This document shows positions 16,186 to 22,993 of a stretch of 64,000 bases of DNA, one piece after another. Under the pieces are notes generated by a model. The model was given only the letters and a program-made list of their open reading frames with translations, did no database searches and was not told the origin of the DNA. The first letter of the stretch is position 1. Every line of letters begins with the position of its first letter. The DNA is from Hydrogenophilales bacterium (GTDB lineage: Bacteria; Pseudomonadota; Gammaproteobacteria; Burkholderiales; Eutrophovitaceae), in assembly GCA_902627495.1 (NCBI GenBank), contig CACOJS010000006.1:42985-106984 (forward strand), in the 5' to 3' direction. The translations under genes and the position numbers were made by a program.

Positions 16186-16980
16186 CTATTCGCCACTAAA
16201 AATTGGGGTTCTTTTTTCGTTGAAGGCTGCTACTCCTTCCCTCCGGTCTTTGGTTGGTATGGTGCGGTTGTACGCTTCTATCTCAAAAGCTAACCCATCC
16301 CGTAATGATAATTGAAGTCCTCTATGAATAGCCTGTTTAGCTTGCCTAACTGCAATTGGGGCATTCTCTGTTATCAACTTTGCGGTTTTAACGGTCTTTT
16401 CCAAAAGAATATCAGCTGGAAAGATAGCATTTACCAGTCCCCAATCAAGCCCTTGTTCTGCGCTTATGGGTTTTCCAGTCAATATCATTTCCTTTGCCCG
16501 GTTTTCCCCAATAGCCCGGGCTAATGTTTGAGTTCCACCTGCCCCTGGTATGATGCCAATCTTTGTCTCTGTTTGGGCAAATTTTGCATCTTTCGAACAA
16601 TAGATAAAGTCTAGGGCAGCGGCTAATTCGCATCCCCCCCCGAAAGCCACACCATTTATTGCACCGATAGTGGGTACCGGACAGTCAATGATTGCTCTGA
16701 CCATCCGTTCAAATACCAAGTGTTGTTTCCCCCACTCGAGATCTGACATGCCCTTTCTTTCTTTAAGGTCTCCACCTGCTGAAAAGGCTTTGTTACCCTG
16801 TCCTGTCACAATTATCGCACGTGTGTCCGTAGAATTCAGAGCAATATCCTCGAAGACATTAATTAACTCCCACCCCATATCGGTATTAAATGCATTGGCA
16901 AACTTTGGTCGATTTAGTGTTACTAAAAGAACATATTGTTCAGGATGATCAATCGTGATAGTGGTAAATTTTTTTTTCAT
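16186..16980 (-). CDS. Enoyl-CoA hydratase (crotonase family)
   Basis: This is a canonical enoyl-CoA hydratase. Oxyanion segments are AFSAGGDLKERKG and NGVAFGGGCELAAALD, with both catalytic glutamates present (in GGCELA and in QTETKIGIIPGAGGTQ). It should hydrate trans-2-enoyl-CoA to 3-hydroxyacyl-CoA in beta-oxidation or branched-chain amino acid breakdown. Length (264 residues) is typical. It is divergent from sodN with 236 bases between. No partner dehydrogenase or thiolase is adjacent, but a full set is found around 45.6-49.7 kb. Confidence 0.93.
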   Translation of the reverse strand: MKKKFTTITIDHPEQYVLLVTLNRPKFANAFNTDMGWELINVFEDIALNSTDTRAIIVTGQGNKAFSAGGDLKERKGMSDLEWGKQHLVFERMVRAIIDCPVPTIGAINGVAFGGGCELAAALDFIYCSKDAKFAQTETKIGIIPGAGGTQTLARAIGENRAKEMILTGKPISAEQGLDWGLVNAIFPADILLEKTVKTAKLITENAPIAVRQAKQAIHRGLQLSLRDGLAFEIEAYNRTIPTKDRREGVAAFNEKRTPIFSGE

Positions 16981-17216
16981 ATGTGTTTAGGATCCCATTT
17001 TATGATTTAAGTTTTGGGTAAAATCTTACTGGTAAAATAGGCTCAAATACAACAGGGGCTTTGATTTGTTAATTCGTTTTAAGTTATTCTATCCCGCGAG
17101 CTTGTTCTGTGGCACTGCATTCATCCGGTTGAATGTTAATGGGAGGTGCTTATTGAACTATCGTCATTAATTTTAGTTCTTACTTACCACAAGACTAACT
17201 ATAAGGATGAAAAAAA

Positions 17217-17720
17217 ATGATTTTTTCAGTTTTTCGTGGCTTAGACAAAATTTTGTCTTTTGAAAGTGCCAAGGCACACTGTGATATTCCCTGCAAGATT
17301 TATGATCCCATTGAAAGTCAGGTAGCGGCATTAACAATAGTGCGACTCAATGACCTTTTACAGGAACTAACAGCGAAGGGAGATGGATCGCCAAGCGACA
17401 CGGCTCAGTTTGCCCGGCTCATTGCTCAAAAAGAGGAGCACGGTCTAAAATTGAAGGAGGCTGTTCGTGTTATTTGGGGAGATTATTTCAAAAAACCCCA
17501 GATTGATGCCCATCCAGATGTTCATCAATTAGTTCATCAGATTATGATGGTAGCTTCAAAGGTGAAGCAAAACGTTGATCGTGAGGCATCGATAGAACTA
17601 CTCCACTTGGTTAACAAATTTGCCCAGATTTTTTGGGAGACAAAGGGCGTAGCTACGTTCACAGCCCCATGTCCCTATCCCCCCAACCTGGATGTAGTCT
17701 ACCCAGATCTCAAGAAATAG
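17217..17720 (+). CDS. sodN: Nickel-containing superoxide dismutase precursor
   Basis: The nickel hook of NiSOD is visible as HCDIPCKIYDP at residues 21-31: His21, Cys22 and Cys26 would become His1, Cys2 and Cys6 of the mature enzyme once the 20-residue leader ending SAKA is removed. The enzyme is cytoplasmic and dismutates superoxide. The consensus has Gly after the second Cys (HCxxPCGxYDP); here it is Lys27. The rest is helical, as in the hexameric four-helix NiSOD fold. The maturation protease gene follows 7 bases downstream, which confirms the assignment. Start ATG 17217 has AAGGA upstream. NiSOD spares iron and is frequent in marine bacteria. Confidence 0.96.
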   Translation: MIFSVFRGLDKILSFESAKAHCDIPCKIYDPIESQVAALTIVRLNDLLQELTAKGDGSPSDTAQFARLIAQKEEHGLKLKEAVRVIWGDYFKKPQIDAHPDVHQLVHQIMMVASKVKQNVDREASIELLHLVNKFAQIFWETKGVATFTAPCPYPPNLDVVYPDLKK

Positions 17721-17727
17721 ATTAACT

Positions 17728-18048
17728 TTGAGGATAGGAGTTTACAAGGTTCTAGGTGTCAGTATGGATCCCACTATACCAAGCGGTTCATATGTTGTTT
17801 ACCTGAGTTTTAATAAAATGAAACTCCGGGTGGGTGGCTTATACCTATTTCACCATAGGTCACTGGGAGTGATGGTGAAACGGATGGTAAGGGACCTCGG
17901 TGCATTCTATCTATTTGAAGGGGATCACCCATTAAGTATTTCCAGTTGTAAAATTGGAGAAGTGCATAAAAAAGATATACTGGGTCAAGTCCTGGTGAGT
18001 GTTTCCCCAGGGCTTGTGTTGCCAAAAATACACCGTGAATACCTATAA
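17728..18048 (+). CDS. sodX: Nickel-type superoxide dismutase maturation protease (S26 family)
   Basis: This is a small signal-peptidase-I-like protease without membrane anchor, matching the SodX family that cuts the NiSOD leader to expose the metal-binding N-terminal His. The catalytic Ser12 is in LGVSMDPTIPSG and the general-base Lys51 in GVMVKRMVRD; the C-terminal GDHPLSISS resembles the GDN box of S26 peptidases. The start is a TTG (17728); the only ATG further in (SMDP) would destroy the active site. The gene lies 7 bases after sodN, so the two form an operon. Length (106 residues) is normal for SodX. Confidence 0.93.
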   Translation: MRIGVYKVLGVSMDPTIPSGSYVVYLSFNKMKLRVGGLYLFHHRSLGVMVKRMVRDLGAFYLFEGDHPLSISSCKIGEVHKKDILGQVLVSVSPGLVLPKIHREYL

Positions 18049-18342
18049 TAAAGTCTATGTCGAAATAACTTTGATACAGGGAGGCATGTGATGATTAGGA
18101 TAACAACTTCTTTGGTGGGAATATTGATTTCAGGCTGAATGAAATTACAATGCGAAGTCACTAAATAATCGAGAGAAAAATCTGTGCGTAATCATGACCA
18201 ATCCCAAAACAAGGAGGATAAAACAGGGGGTGATTGGTCATTTTTGGTGAATAATTCCACATAATCTATTTTCAACTTTGGTGGTCAGCTATATCAGTAT
18301 AGAATGTCAGTGGATGTCATTTTATATGGGAGGAGTACCAAA
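18049..18342. other. Intergenic region between sodX and the small membrane-protein operon
   Basis: About 290 bases hold no convincing gene longer than the 32-residue ORF that follows. A hairpin with an SD-like loop lies at 18194-18245. A 15-codon frame (18091-18138, with GGGAGG upstream) is too short to call. The promoter for the 18343 operon should be between the hairpin and 18330, but no clear -35/-10 pair was found. Confidence 0.6.
18194..18245 (+). terminator. Terminator-like hairpin with SD-like loop
   Basis: A perfect 10-base inverted repeat (ATGACCAATC at 18194-18203, GATTGGTCAT at 18232-18241) is followed by a short T run. It could end the sodN-sodX transcript. The loop is long (28 bases) and contains AAGGAGGATAA, a strong Shine-Dalgarno-like sequence, which is odd for a plain terminator. 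A role as RNA switch or protein site cannot be excluded. Confidence 0.45.
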
Positions 18343-18441
18343 ATGTTTAATCCTTTAGATTCGCTGTGGGGGACGGTAGTTGCTGGTGTGATATTGACCG
18401 TCATATTGTACTTTGTGGTCTTGACTTTAATGGGGGGGTGA
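18343..18441 (+). CDS. Small single-pass membrane protein (32 residues)
   Basis: The ORF encodes a 32-residue peptide beginning MFNPLDSLWGTVV and ending VVLTLMGG, essentially one transmembrane helix (about residues 10-29). GGGAGG stands at 18328-18333, 9 bases before the ATG, an excellent ribosome binding site. The stop is only 3 bases from the start of the PuuD-like membrane protein, so the two are almost certainly co-translated and may form a complex. I do not recognise a family for it. Small helices of this kind often serve as accessory subunits of membrane oxidases or transporters. Confidence 0.7.
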   Translation: MFNPLDSLWGTVVAGVILTVILYFVVLTLMGG

Positions 18442-18444
18442 GAG

Positions 18445-18939
18445 ATGGAATTGTTGCCAGGAATAGCTCGCTGGGTCCATTTCTTAGCGGGTACAATGTG
18501 GATTGGTTTACTATATTACTTTAATTTTGTGCAAGTGCCTGCGTTGAAGGCGGCACAAGGCGATGGGACAGCGGCTGGAATTACAAAACACGTTGCTCCG
18601 AAAGCCCTCTTCTATTTCCGATGGGCCGCAGTTGTTACGTGGTTGGCGGGTGCAGCATTACTCCATGACCGTTTTATGGATACTTTTCTACTTGCTGAGG
18701 GTTACCAAGCAATGGGAGTTGGAGTTTGGTTGGGAACGATAATGCTGTTTAATGTATGGGCTATCATCTGGCCCAATCAGAAGAAGGTCCTTGGCATTGT
18801 TGAAGCAACTGAGGACGAAAAAAATAAGGCCCGTAGGGTGGCTTTCTTAGCGTCACGAACCAACACGATGCTATCAATCCCGATGCTATTTTTTATGGCA
18901 GGTGGTTGGAGTCACCACGCAGTGTATTTTGGCTACTAG
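18445..18939 (+). CDS. PuuD-like (urate oxidase N-terminal type) integral membrane protein
   Basis: The protein has four to five hydrophobic helices and begins LPGIARWVHFLAGTMWIGLL, a pattern of the membrane domain of PuuD-type urate oxidases, with His11 and Trp residues in the first helix. In PuuD this domain is fused to a c-type cytochrome; here there is no CxxCH, so any electron acceptor would be a separate protein. The stretch VWLGTIMLFNVWAIIWPNQKKVLGI is family-typical. Urate oxidation is not implied, since stand-alone homologues have no proven role. It is coupled to the 32-residue peptide upstream and converges on the DUF192 gene. Confidence 0.75.
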   Translation: MELLPGIARWVHFLAGTMWIGLLYYFNFVQVPALKAAQGDGTAAGITKHVAPKALFYFRWAAVVTWLAGAALLHDRFMDTFLLAEGYQAMGVGVWLGTIMLFNVWAIIWPNQKKVLGIVEATEDEKNKARRVAFLASRTNTMLSIPMLFFMAGGWSHHAVYFGY

Positions 18940-18956
18940 ATTACTGGCTTGTAACG

Positions 18957-19406
18957 TTATTGGGCTGTGGGGAGCTTTTCGAGCCCCCATAGCTTGTCTC
19001 CCGGCTTAACCCCGTTTTTTGCAAACCACCCTTGGTTAACTTCCAGGGAATATTTTGCAAGACCAGCGGATTTGTGGTGTGTAAGGTCTAAAGGTTCCAT
19101 TTTCTCGATATTGAGAATTTCTCCATTTTTGTTTACAAAGGCCACAGATAGAGGAATTAGAGTATTTTTCATCCACATTGCCGTTTTTTTCTCTTTTTTA
19201 TAAATGAAAATCATGCCACGACTGGCCCCGAGGTTTTTCCTGTACATTAGCCCGATTAATCTGGACTTTTCTGTATTTGCAACTTCAACTCTCAGGGGTT
19301 TTCCATTAATTTCTATCGGGAATGTAACCAGAGGATTAGCCTGACAGGTATCAAAAATAATTGGTGTAGCGAATAGGGCTATCAGTAAGAATTTCATTTG
19401 ATTCAC
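18957..19406 (-). CDS. DUF192-family exported protein
   Basis: An N-terminal signal peptide (about residues 1-23, ending TCQANP) is followed by a DUF192 domain, recognised from EKSRLIGLMYRKNLGASRGM, MWMKNTLIPLSVAFVNKNGE and YSLEVNQGWFAKNGVKPGDK. The family is widespread and small, and is without an established biochemical role; it is predicted to be periplasmic. Length (149 residues) is typical. It is divergent from xoxF and shares the 247-base region containing the xoxF regulatory structures. Confidence 0.85.
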   Translation of the reverse strand: MNQMKFLLIALFATPIIFDTCQANPLVTFPIEINGKPLRVEVANTEKSRLIGLMYRKNLGASRGMIFIYKKEKKTAMWMKNTLIPLSVAFVNKNGEILNIEKMEPLDLTHHKSAGLAKYSLEVNQGWFAKNGVKPGDKLWGLEKLPTAQ

Positions 19407-19499
19407 AGTAAGGTCAAAATAATTGTTATCTTTTCATATATGGCCTAGACAGCCAAGCCTGATTTTAGATTCTTTGTGTAGCTTTTGTATACCCTATGT

Positions 19500-19525
19500 T
19501 TGGCTTGACATTGAACTTGGCTTGA
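19500..19525. promoter_or_regulatory. Direct repeat TTGGCTTGA x2 upstream of xoxF, with possible promoter elements
   Basis: The 9-mer TTGGCTTGA occurs at 19500-19508 and again at 19517-19525, a 17-base pitch. Between them are TTGACA (19505-19510) and TTGAAC (19511-19516). TATATA at 19536-19541 could be a -10 box for TTGAAC with a long 19-base spacer. The repeats could be activator sites for xoxF, but there is no second copy of the arrangement in the window to support this. Confidence 0.35.
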
Positions 19526-19539
19526 TCTAACGTGCTATA

Positions 19540-19572
19540 TAGTCTTTTGGATGAAGGTTGTCCAAAAGACTA
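19540..19572. promoter_or_regulatory. 12-base perfect palindrome in the xoxF leader region
   Basis: TAGTCTTTTGGA (19540-19551) is repeated inverted as TCCAAAAGACTA (19561-19572) with a 9-base spacer. It lies 81 bases before the xoxF start. It could be an operator, or an RNA hairpin in the 5' leader that stabilises or attenuates the message. The stem is AT-rich and not followed by a long T run, so a simple terminator is less likely. Confidence 0.55.
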
Positions 19573-19653
19573 CATAAAAATTTTAATCATGATTAACATT
19601 TTGCCAAGCTTCTTTAACATGAGAGGTTAGGCACAAATTGGGAGGTATGTTTA

Positions 19654-21396
19654 ATGTTAAAACGTACTGTTATGTTCCTTGCCGCGTTTGCGGTAATGGG
19701 ATTCTCCTCGTTAGTTTCAGCTCAGGGAGTTGATAGACTCGGGTCAGTTTTATACCCGAACTATGTAACCTCTGACATGTTGCTAAATGCAGGGGTAGAT
19801 CATCAAAACTGGCTTCACTACGGTAAAGACTATCAAACTACTCGTTACAGTGCTTTATCTAGTGTTAACAGGGATAACGTTAAAAAGCTTGTGCCAGCTT
19901 GGAATCTTTCCTTTGGTGTACTCGAAGGTCAGGATAGCCAAGCTGTTGCAGTTAACGGAACAATCTACGTAACCACTTCGTTCAACAAAGTACTTGCTGT
20001 TAACGGTACAACAGGTGAGCAGCTCTGGAAGTACGAGCGTGAGTTACCGGGAGATGTTTTTCCTAAGCTTTGCTGTGACGTGGTCAACCGTGGTGTAGCT
20101 GTCTATAAGAATAGAGTATATCTTGCTACCCTAGATGCTCACATTGTTGCTCTGGACAACCAGACTGGGGCAGTGGTTTGGGACAAGAAAATCGGAGACT
20201 ACACCTACGCCGAAACCTTTACTGTTATGCCACTAATCGCCAACGGCAAAGTAATTTTCGGAACAGCAGGTGCTGAGTATGGTGTTCGTGGATGGATCGC
20301 TGCTATCGATGCTGATACGGGTGCTCCAGCATGGAAAACTTACACTATTCCAGGTCCTGGAGAGCCAGGAAATGATACTTGGGCAGGTGAGTCTTGGAAG
20401 TATGGTGGTGGTTCCGGCTGGATTACTGGATCTTTTGAACCAGATACAAACTCAATCTATTGGGGAATCGGAAACCCAGGACCTGACTTCGATCGTCACG
20501 TTCGTTTAGGTGATAACTTATTCAGTAACTCAACAATTGTTATGGACGCTGACAGCGGGAAAATAAAGAGTTACTTCGCCTACACACCAAATGATCCGTA
20601 TGACTATGATGGTGTGAACGAAAATATTCTTGTTGATCTAGGTGGCAAGAAGATGTTCATACACGCTTCTCGTAACGGACATATCTATGGTATGGACCGT
20701 GTGAATACGATTAACAGAGGCCCTGGACTAAACGAGCATAAATGCCTCTGGGTTAATACCTTGAGTCGTGTTAACTGGGTAGCTCAGCCAATTAGCCCAT
20801 CCCATAAAAACTGCCGACCAGTCTATGATTGGCCAAAAATGGATGTTGTTTATGATCGTGTAACTACGAACATAGCTCCATCATTGGATGGTGGTAAAGA
20901 GTGGCACCCAGCAGCATATAGCCATCGTACCAAAATGGTATATGTCCCAGTTTATGATTTCACTATGGACTTGCAAGCCAAGAAAATGGAGTGGAAGCGT
21001 GGTGAGTGGTATCTGGGTGCAAAGGTTATTACCTTTAATGCCGGTGCAGGTCATCAGAAAGCATATGATGCAGCGACAGGTAAGCTAATCTGGGCTAAGT
21101 CTCAAAGCTGGCCAGCGACTAGTGGAATGTTAGCCACTGGTGGAGGATTGGTGTTCTACGGTGATCCTGACGGTTACTTCAACGCTGTTAATGATGAGAC
21201 CGGTGAGCATCTGTGGGCATTCCAAGTTGGTTCGTCTATTCATGGAAACCCAACAACCTATACTAGAAACGGTGAGCAGTTTGTAGCTATCGTTTATGGT
21301 CGTGGTGGTGGTGGTATTTGGCCACTTTACTATGCCGAGTATGGTAAGACACATAACAAGGGTGCTGGCCTAATGGTCTTTAAAGTTATGAATTAA
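19654..21396 (+). CDS. xoxF: PQQ-dependent alcohol/methanol dehydrogenase, lanthanide (XoxF-like) type
   Basis: A signal peptide (cleavage near LVSA-QG) leads to an eight-bladed propeller quinoprotein. The vicinal disulfide pair that covers PQQ is C140-C141 (KLCCDV). Metal and catalytic residues are E208 (GAEYG), N274 (GIGNPGP), D317 in YDYDGVNEN and D319. The extra Asp two residues after the catalytic one marks rare-earth-dependent enzymes (XoxF, PedH); Ca enzymes have Ala or Ser there. It should oxidise methanol or other small alcohols in the periplasm and pass electrons to XoxG. GGGAGG precedes the ATG. Arg codons are mostly CGT, unlike neighbouring genes, suggesting high expression. A strong terminator follows. 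An ethanol-dehydrogenase-like substrate range is possible. Confidence 0.93.
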   Translation: MLKRTVMFLAAFAVMGFSSLVSAQGVDRLGSVLYPNYVTSDMLLNAGVDHQNWLHYGKDYQTTRYSALSSVNRDNVKKLVPAWNLSFGVLEGQDSQAVAVNGTIYVTTSFNKVLAVNGTTGEQLWKYERELPGDVFPKLCCDVVNRGVAVYKNRVYLATLDAHIVALDNQTGAVVWDKKIGDYTYAETFTVMPLIANGKVIFGTAGAEYGVRGWIAAIDADTGAPAWKTYTIPGPGEPGNDTWAGESWKYGGGSGWITGSFEPDTNSIYWGIGNPGPDFDRHVRLGDNLFSNSTIVMDADSGKIKSYFAYTPNDPYDYDGVNENILVDLGGKKMFIHASRNGHIYGMDRVNTINRGPGLNEHKCLWVNTLSRVNWVAQPISPSHKNCRPVYDWPKMDVVYDRVTTNIAPSLDGGKEWHPAAYSHRTKMVYVPVYDFTMDLQAKKMEWKRGEWYLGAKVITFNAGAGHQKAYDAATGKLIWAKSQSWPATSGMLATGGGLVFYGDPDGYFNAVNDETGEHLWAFQVGSSIHGNPTTYTRNGEQFVAIVYGRGGGGIWPLYYAEYGKTHNKGAGLMVFKVMN

Positions 21397-21441
21397 ATTT
21401 CTTTGAAGACACTAGGTTTATCAACTTAAGTGCTTAAAAAG

Positions 21442-21475
21442 CAGGGGGGCGTATATCGGCCCCCTTGTTTTTTTT
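21442..21475 (+). terminator. Strong intrinsic terminator after xoxF
   Basis: The stem is CAGGGGGGC / GCCCCCTTG (9 pairs, one G-T wobble) with an 8-base loop, followed by eight consecutive T bases. It starts 46 bases after the xoxF stop and lies before xoxJ, so most transcripts should end with xoxF alone while xoxJ-xoxG receive read-through or use their own promoter. Confidence 0.9.
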
Positions 21476-21572
21476 GTTTGATTAGTTTAAAAAGAGATGG
21501 TGAAGAGAGCCTTTTGATTTGTGTCTTTAATTTGGGTGTTCAATTCAAACAGTTATAGAAGATGGAGGAAGT

Positions 21573-22442
21573 GTGACAGGTAGAATATTGAAATCTATAT
21601 TAACGGTTTTAGCGGTTTTGGCTTTTGGAGTGGCTTTCGGTCAAACAACCACGGATCCGGATGAAATACTTACTAAGGATCCTAATGATATAACTGACTC
21701 ATTGGAGCGGGCTAAGGCTAAAGGCAAGATCGTTGCTTGTGCTGATCCATATGGTTATCCTTATGCGAATCAAAATATGAATCCACCTGGTTTTGATGTG
21801 GAAATAATGGAGGCTTTGGCTGCTCGCGGTGGAATGCGTATGGAAATGTACTGGGCGGATACCGGAACCAGAGGAGGTATGTCGAGGGCATTAAGAAGGT
21901 CGCTTATGAAAGGTCGGTGCGACGTGTTCATGGGTGTGTCGGATTCCGGAGATGAAGACCAGTTAATGGGTAAATTGACCTTCACTGATGCTTATTTAGG
22001 TCTCGGTTACGTTTTGGTGACCCAAGGGCCTGCAGTTGGCAAGAAAACTATAGAGGAGCTTCATGAGGCTGGTATTAAGATAGGGGTCCCAATGTCGACT
22101 CCGATTGATAACGAACTGTTTGAAAGAAAGATAGCTAGGGAATTGTATTTGGATAACCGAAGGCTTATGCGAGGTCTCTCTAAGGGAGAGGTTGATGCAG
22201 CGATAGTCTGGGCGACAGCTATGTCTGTCGCTAGACGAGAGGTTCCGGGTTTTGAGGTGAAAATGGTTGATGGATATATTCCTCCAGAGGGTCATAGGTG
22301 GAACTTATCGTATATGATGATGAAAAGAGATAAGTCTTTGTTAAGGTTTTTAAATGAGGGAATAAAAGATTTATTAGCAAATGGAACCGTAAAGGAAAAG
22401 GTGGAAAGCTATGGAGTACCTTTCTATCCACCCTTTGAGTAG
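21573..22442 (+). CDS. xoxJ: XoxJ-like periplasmic binding protein (quinoprotein-associated SBP family 3)
   Basis: A signal peptide (cleavage near VAFG-QTT) is followed by a family-3 solute-binding fold: GKIVACADPYGYPYA, GFDVEIMEALAA, KGRCDVFMGVSDSGDED, GYVLVTQGPAVG, AAIVWATAMS, and the C-terminal SYGVPFYPPF. This matches proteins annotated as quinoprotein-dehydrogenase-associated binding proteins; XoxJ is proposed to help activate XoxF or load its cofactor rather than import nutrients. The start is GTG 21573 with GGAGGAA upstream. It lies between xoxF and xoxG, whereas the better-known order is F-G-J. A paralogue is at 53247 beside tonB genes. Confidence 0.88.
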   Translation: MTGRILKSILTVLAVLAFGVAFGQTTTDPDEILTKDPNDITDSLERAKAKGKIVACADPYGYPYANQNMNPPGFDVEIMEALAARGGMRMEMYWADTGTRGGMSRALRRSLMKGRCDVFMGVSDSGDEDQLMGKLTFTDAYLGLGYVLVTQGPAVGKKTIEELHEAGIKIGVPMSTPIDNELFERKIARELYLDNRRLMRGLSKGEVDAAIVWATAMSVARREVPGFEVKMVDGYIPPEGHRWNLSYMMMKRDKSLLRFLNEGIKDLLANGTVKEKVESYGVPFYPPFE

Positions 22443-22481
22443 ATACGATCTTTTTTCGTTGCACGTTGGAGGATAATTGTA

Positions 22482-22934
22482 ATGAAGTTTTCGTTGAGAA
22501 AATTAGCAAGTATTTTGTTTTTAGTCTGTGGGGCTCTGTTGGTCGGAAGCACTGTAGCTGGTCATAAAATGAACGATAATGACCTTGAATTAGCAGTTGA
22601 TAATGCTGAGATAGTGGAGTCGGGCAGGTACTGGTTTGCAAGGCGATGTGCCTTTTGTCATGGGGGCGACGGAATCGGTGGAAAGGGGCCTTGCTTGACT
22701 TGTGGAAAGTTTACATACTCTGCAAATACAAACACTGACATTATGACAACTATCTCTATAGGTATTCCTCGGAATCGAGGAGGGTCTATGGGAGCTTTTG
22801 GAACTACTATGCCAGCTGAGGCAATAATAGCCGTTGTAACTTTTATGAGAGCTGAAGAAGCTCGACGCATTGAGGCGGGTGAAATACCCGATCCTTATGC
22901 TCATAAAGAAGAGGCTATGGTTTTTCCGGAATAG
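22482..22934 (+). CDS. xoxG: Cytochrome c, XoxG-like electron acceptor of XoxF
   Basis: A signal peptide (about residues 1-26, ending STVAG) precedes a single class I cytochrome c domain with the haem site CAFCH (C56, C59, H60). The sixth ligand should be M103 or M110 in the GSMGAFGTTMPAEA stretch. A second Cys pair, C71 and C74 (PCLTCGKF), lies 11 residues after the haem His and has no following His, so it may form a disulfide or hold a metal. The protein would take electrons from XoxF. It is 39 bases downstream of xoxJ with GGAGG as ribosome binding site, and a hairpin follows. Confidence 0.85.
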   Translation: MKFSLRKLASILFLVCGALLVGSTVAGHKMNDNDLELAVDNAEIVESGRYWFARRCAFCHGGDGIGGKGPCLTCGKFTYSANTNTDIMTTISIGIPRNRGGSMGAFGTTMPAEAIIAVVTFMRAEEARRIEAGEIPDPYAHKEEAMVFPE

Positions 22935-22954
22935 GAATCCTGAAGTATTCCAAC

Positions 22955-22993
22955 AATAGCTCATCTCCAAAAAGGTGAGCTATTTTATTTTTT
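22955..22993 (+). terminator. Intrinsic terminator after xoxG
   Basis: AATAGCTCA (22955-22963) pairs with TGAGCTATT (22976-22984), with T-rich sequence right after. It lies between the convergent ends of xoxG and dut, and the T tract is on the xoxG side. The right arm touches the dut stop codon, so it may also slow transcription from the other direction. Confidence 0.75.

Noticed and set aside
17061..17090. Possible sigma-70 promoter (TTGATT, 18 bases, TATTCT) upstream of sodN
   Set aside because: Each box has only four of six consensus bases and the distance to the start is over 120 bases; too weak to list.
18091..18138. A 15-codon ORF with GGGAGG upstream after sodX
   Set aside because: The peptide is short, ends in TGA near a lipobox-like LISG, and has no downstream continuation; it may be a decayed remnant, but nothing supports translation.
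19589..19630. A 13-codon ORF between the xoxF palindrome and xoxF, possible leader peptide
   Set aside because: It has no ribosome binding site, no run of regulatory codons and no evident link to the hairpin, so it is likely chance.
22231..22641. An antisense frame of about 136 codons opposite xoxJ and xoxG
   Set aside because: Composition is Ser/Pro/His-rich and unlike a real protein; the plus-strand genes are supported by conserved motifs.
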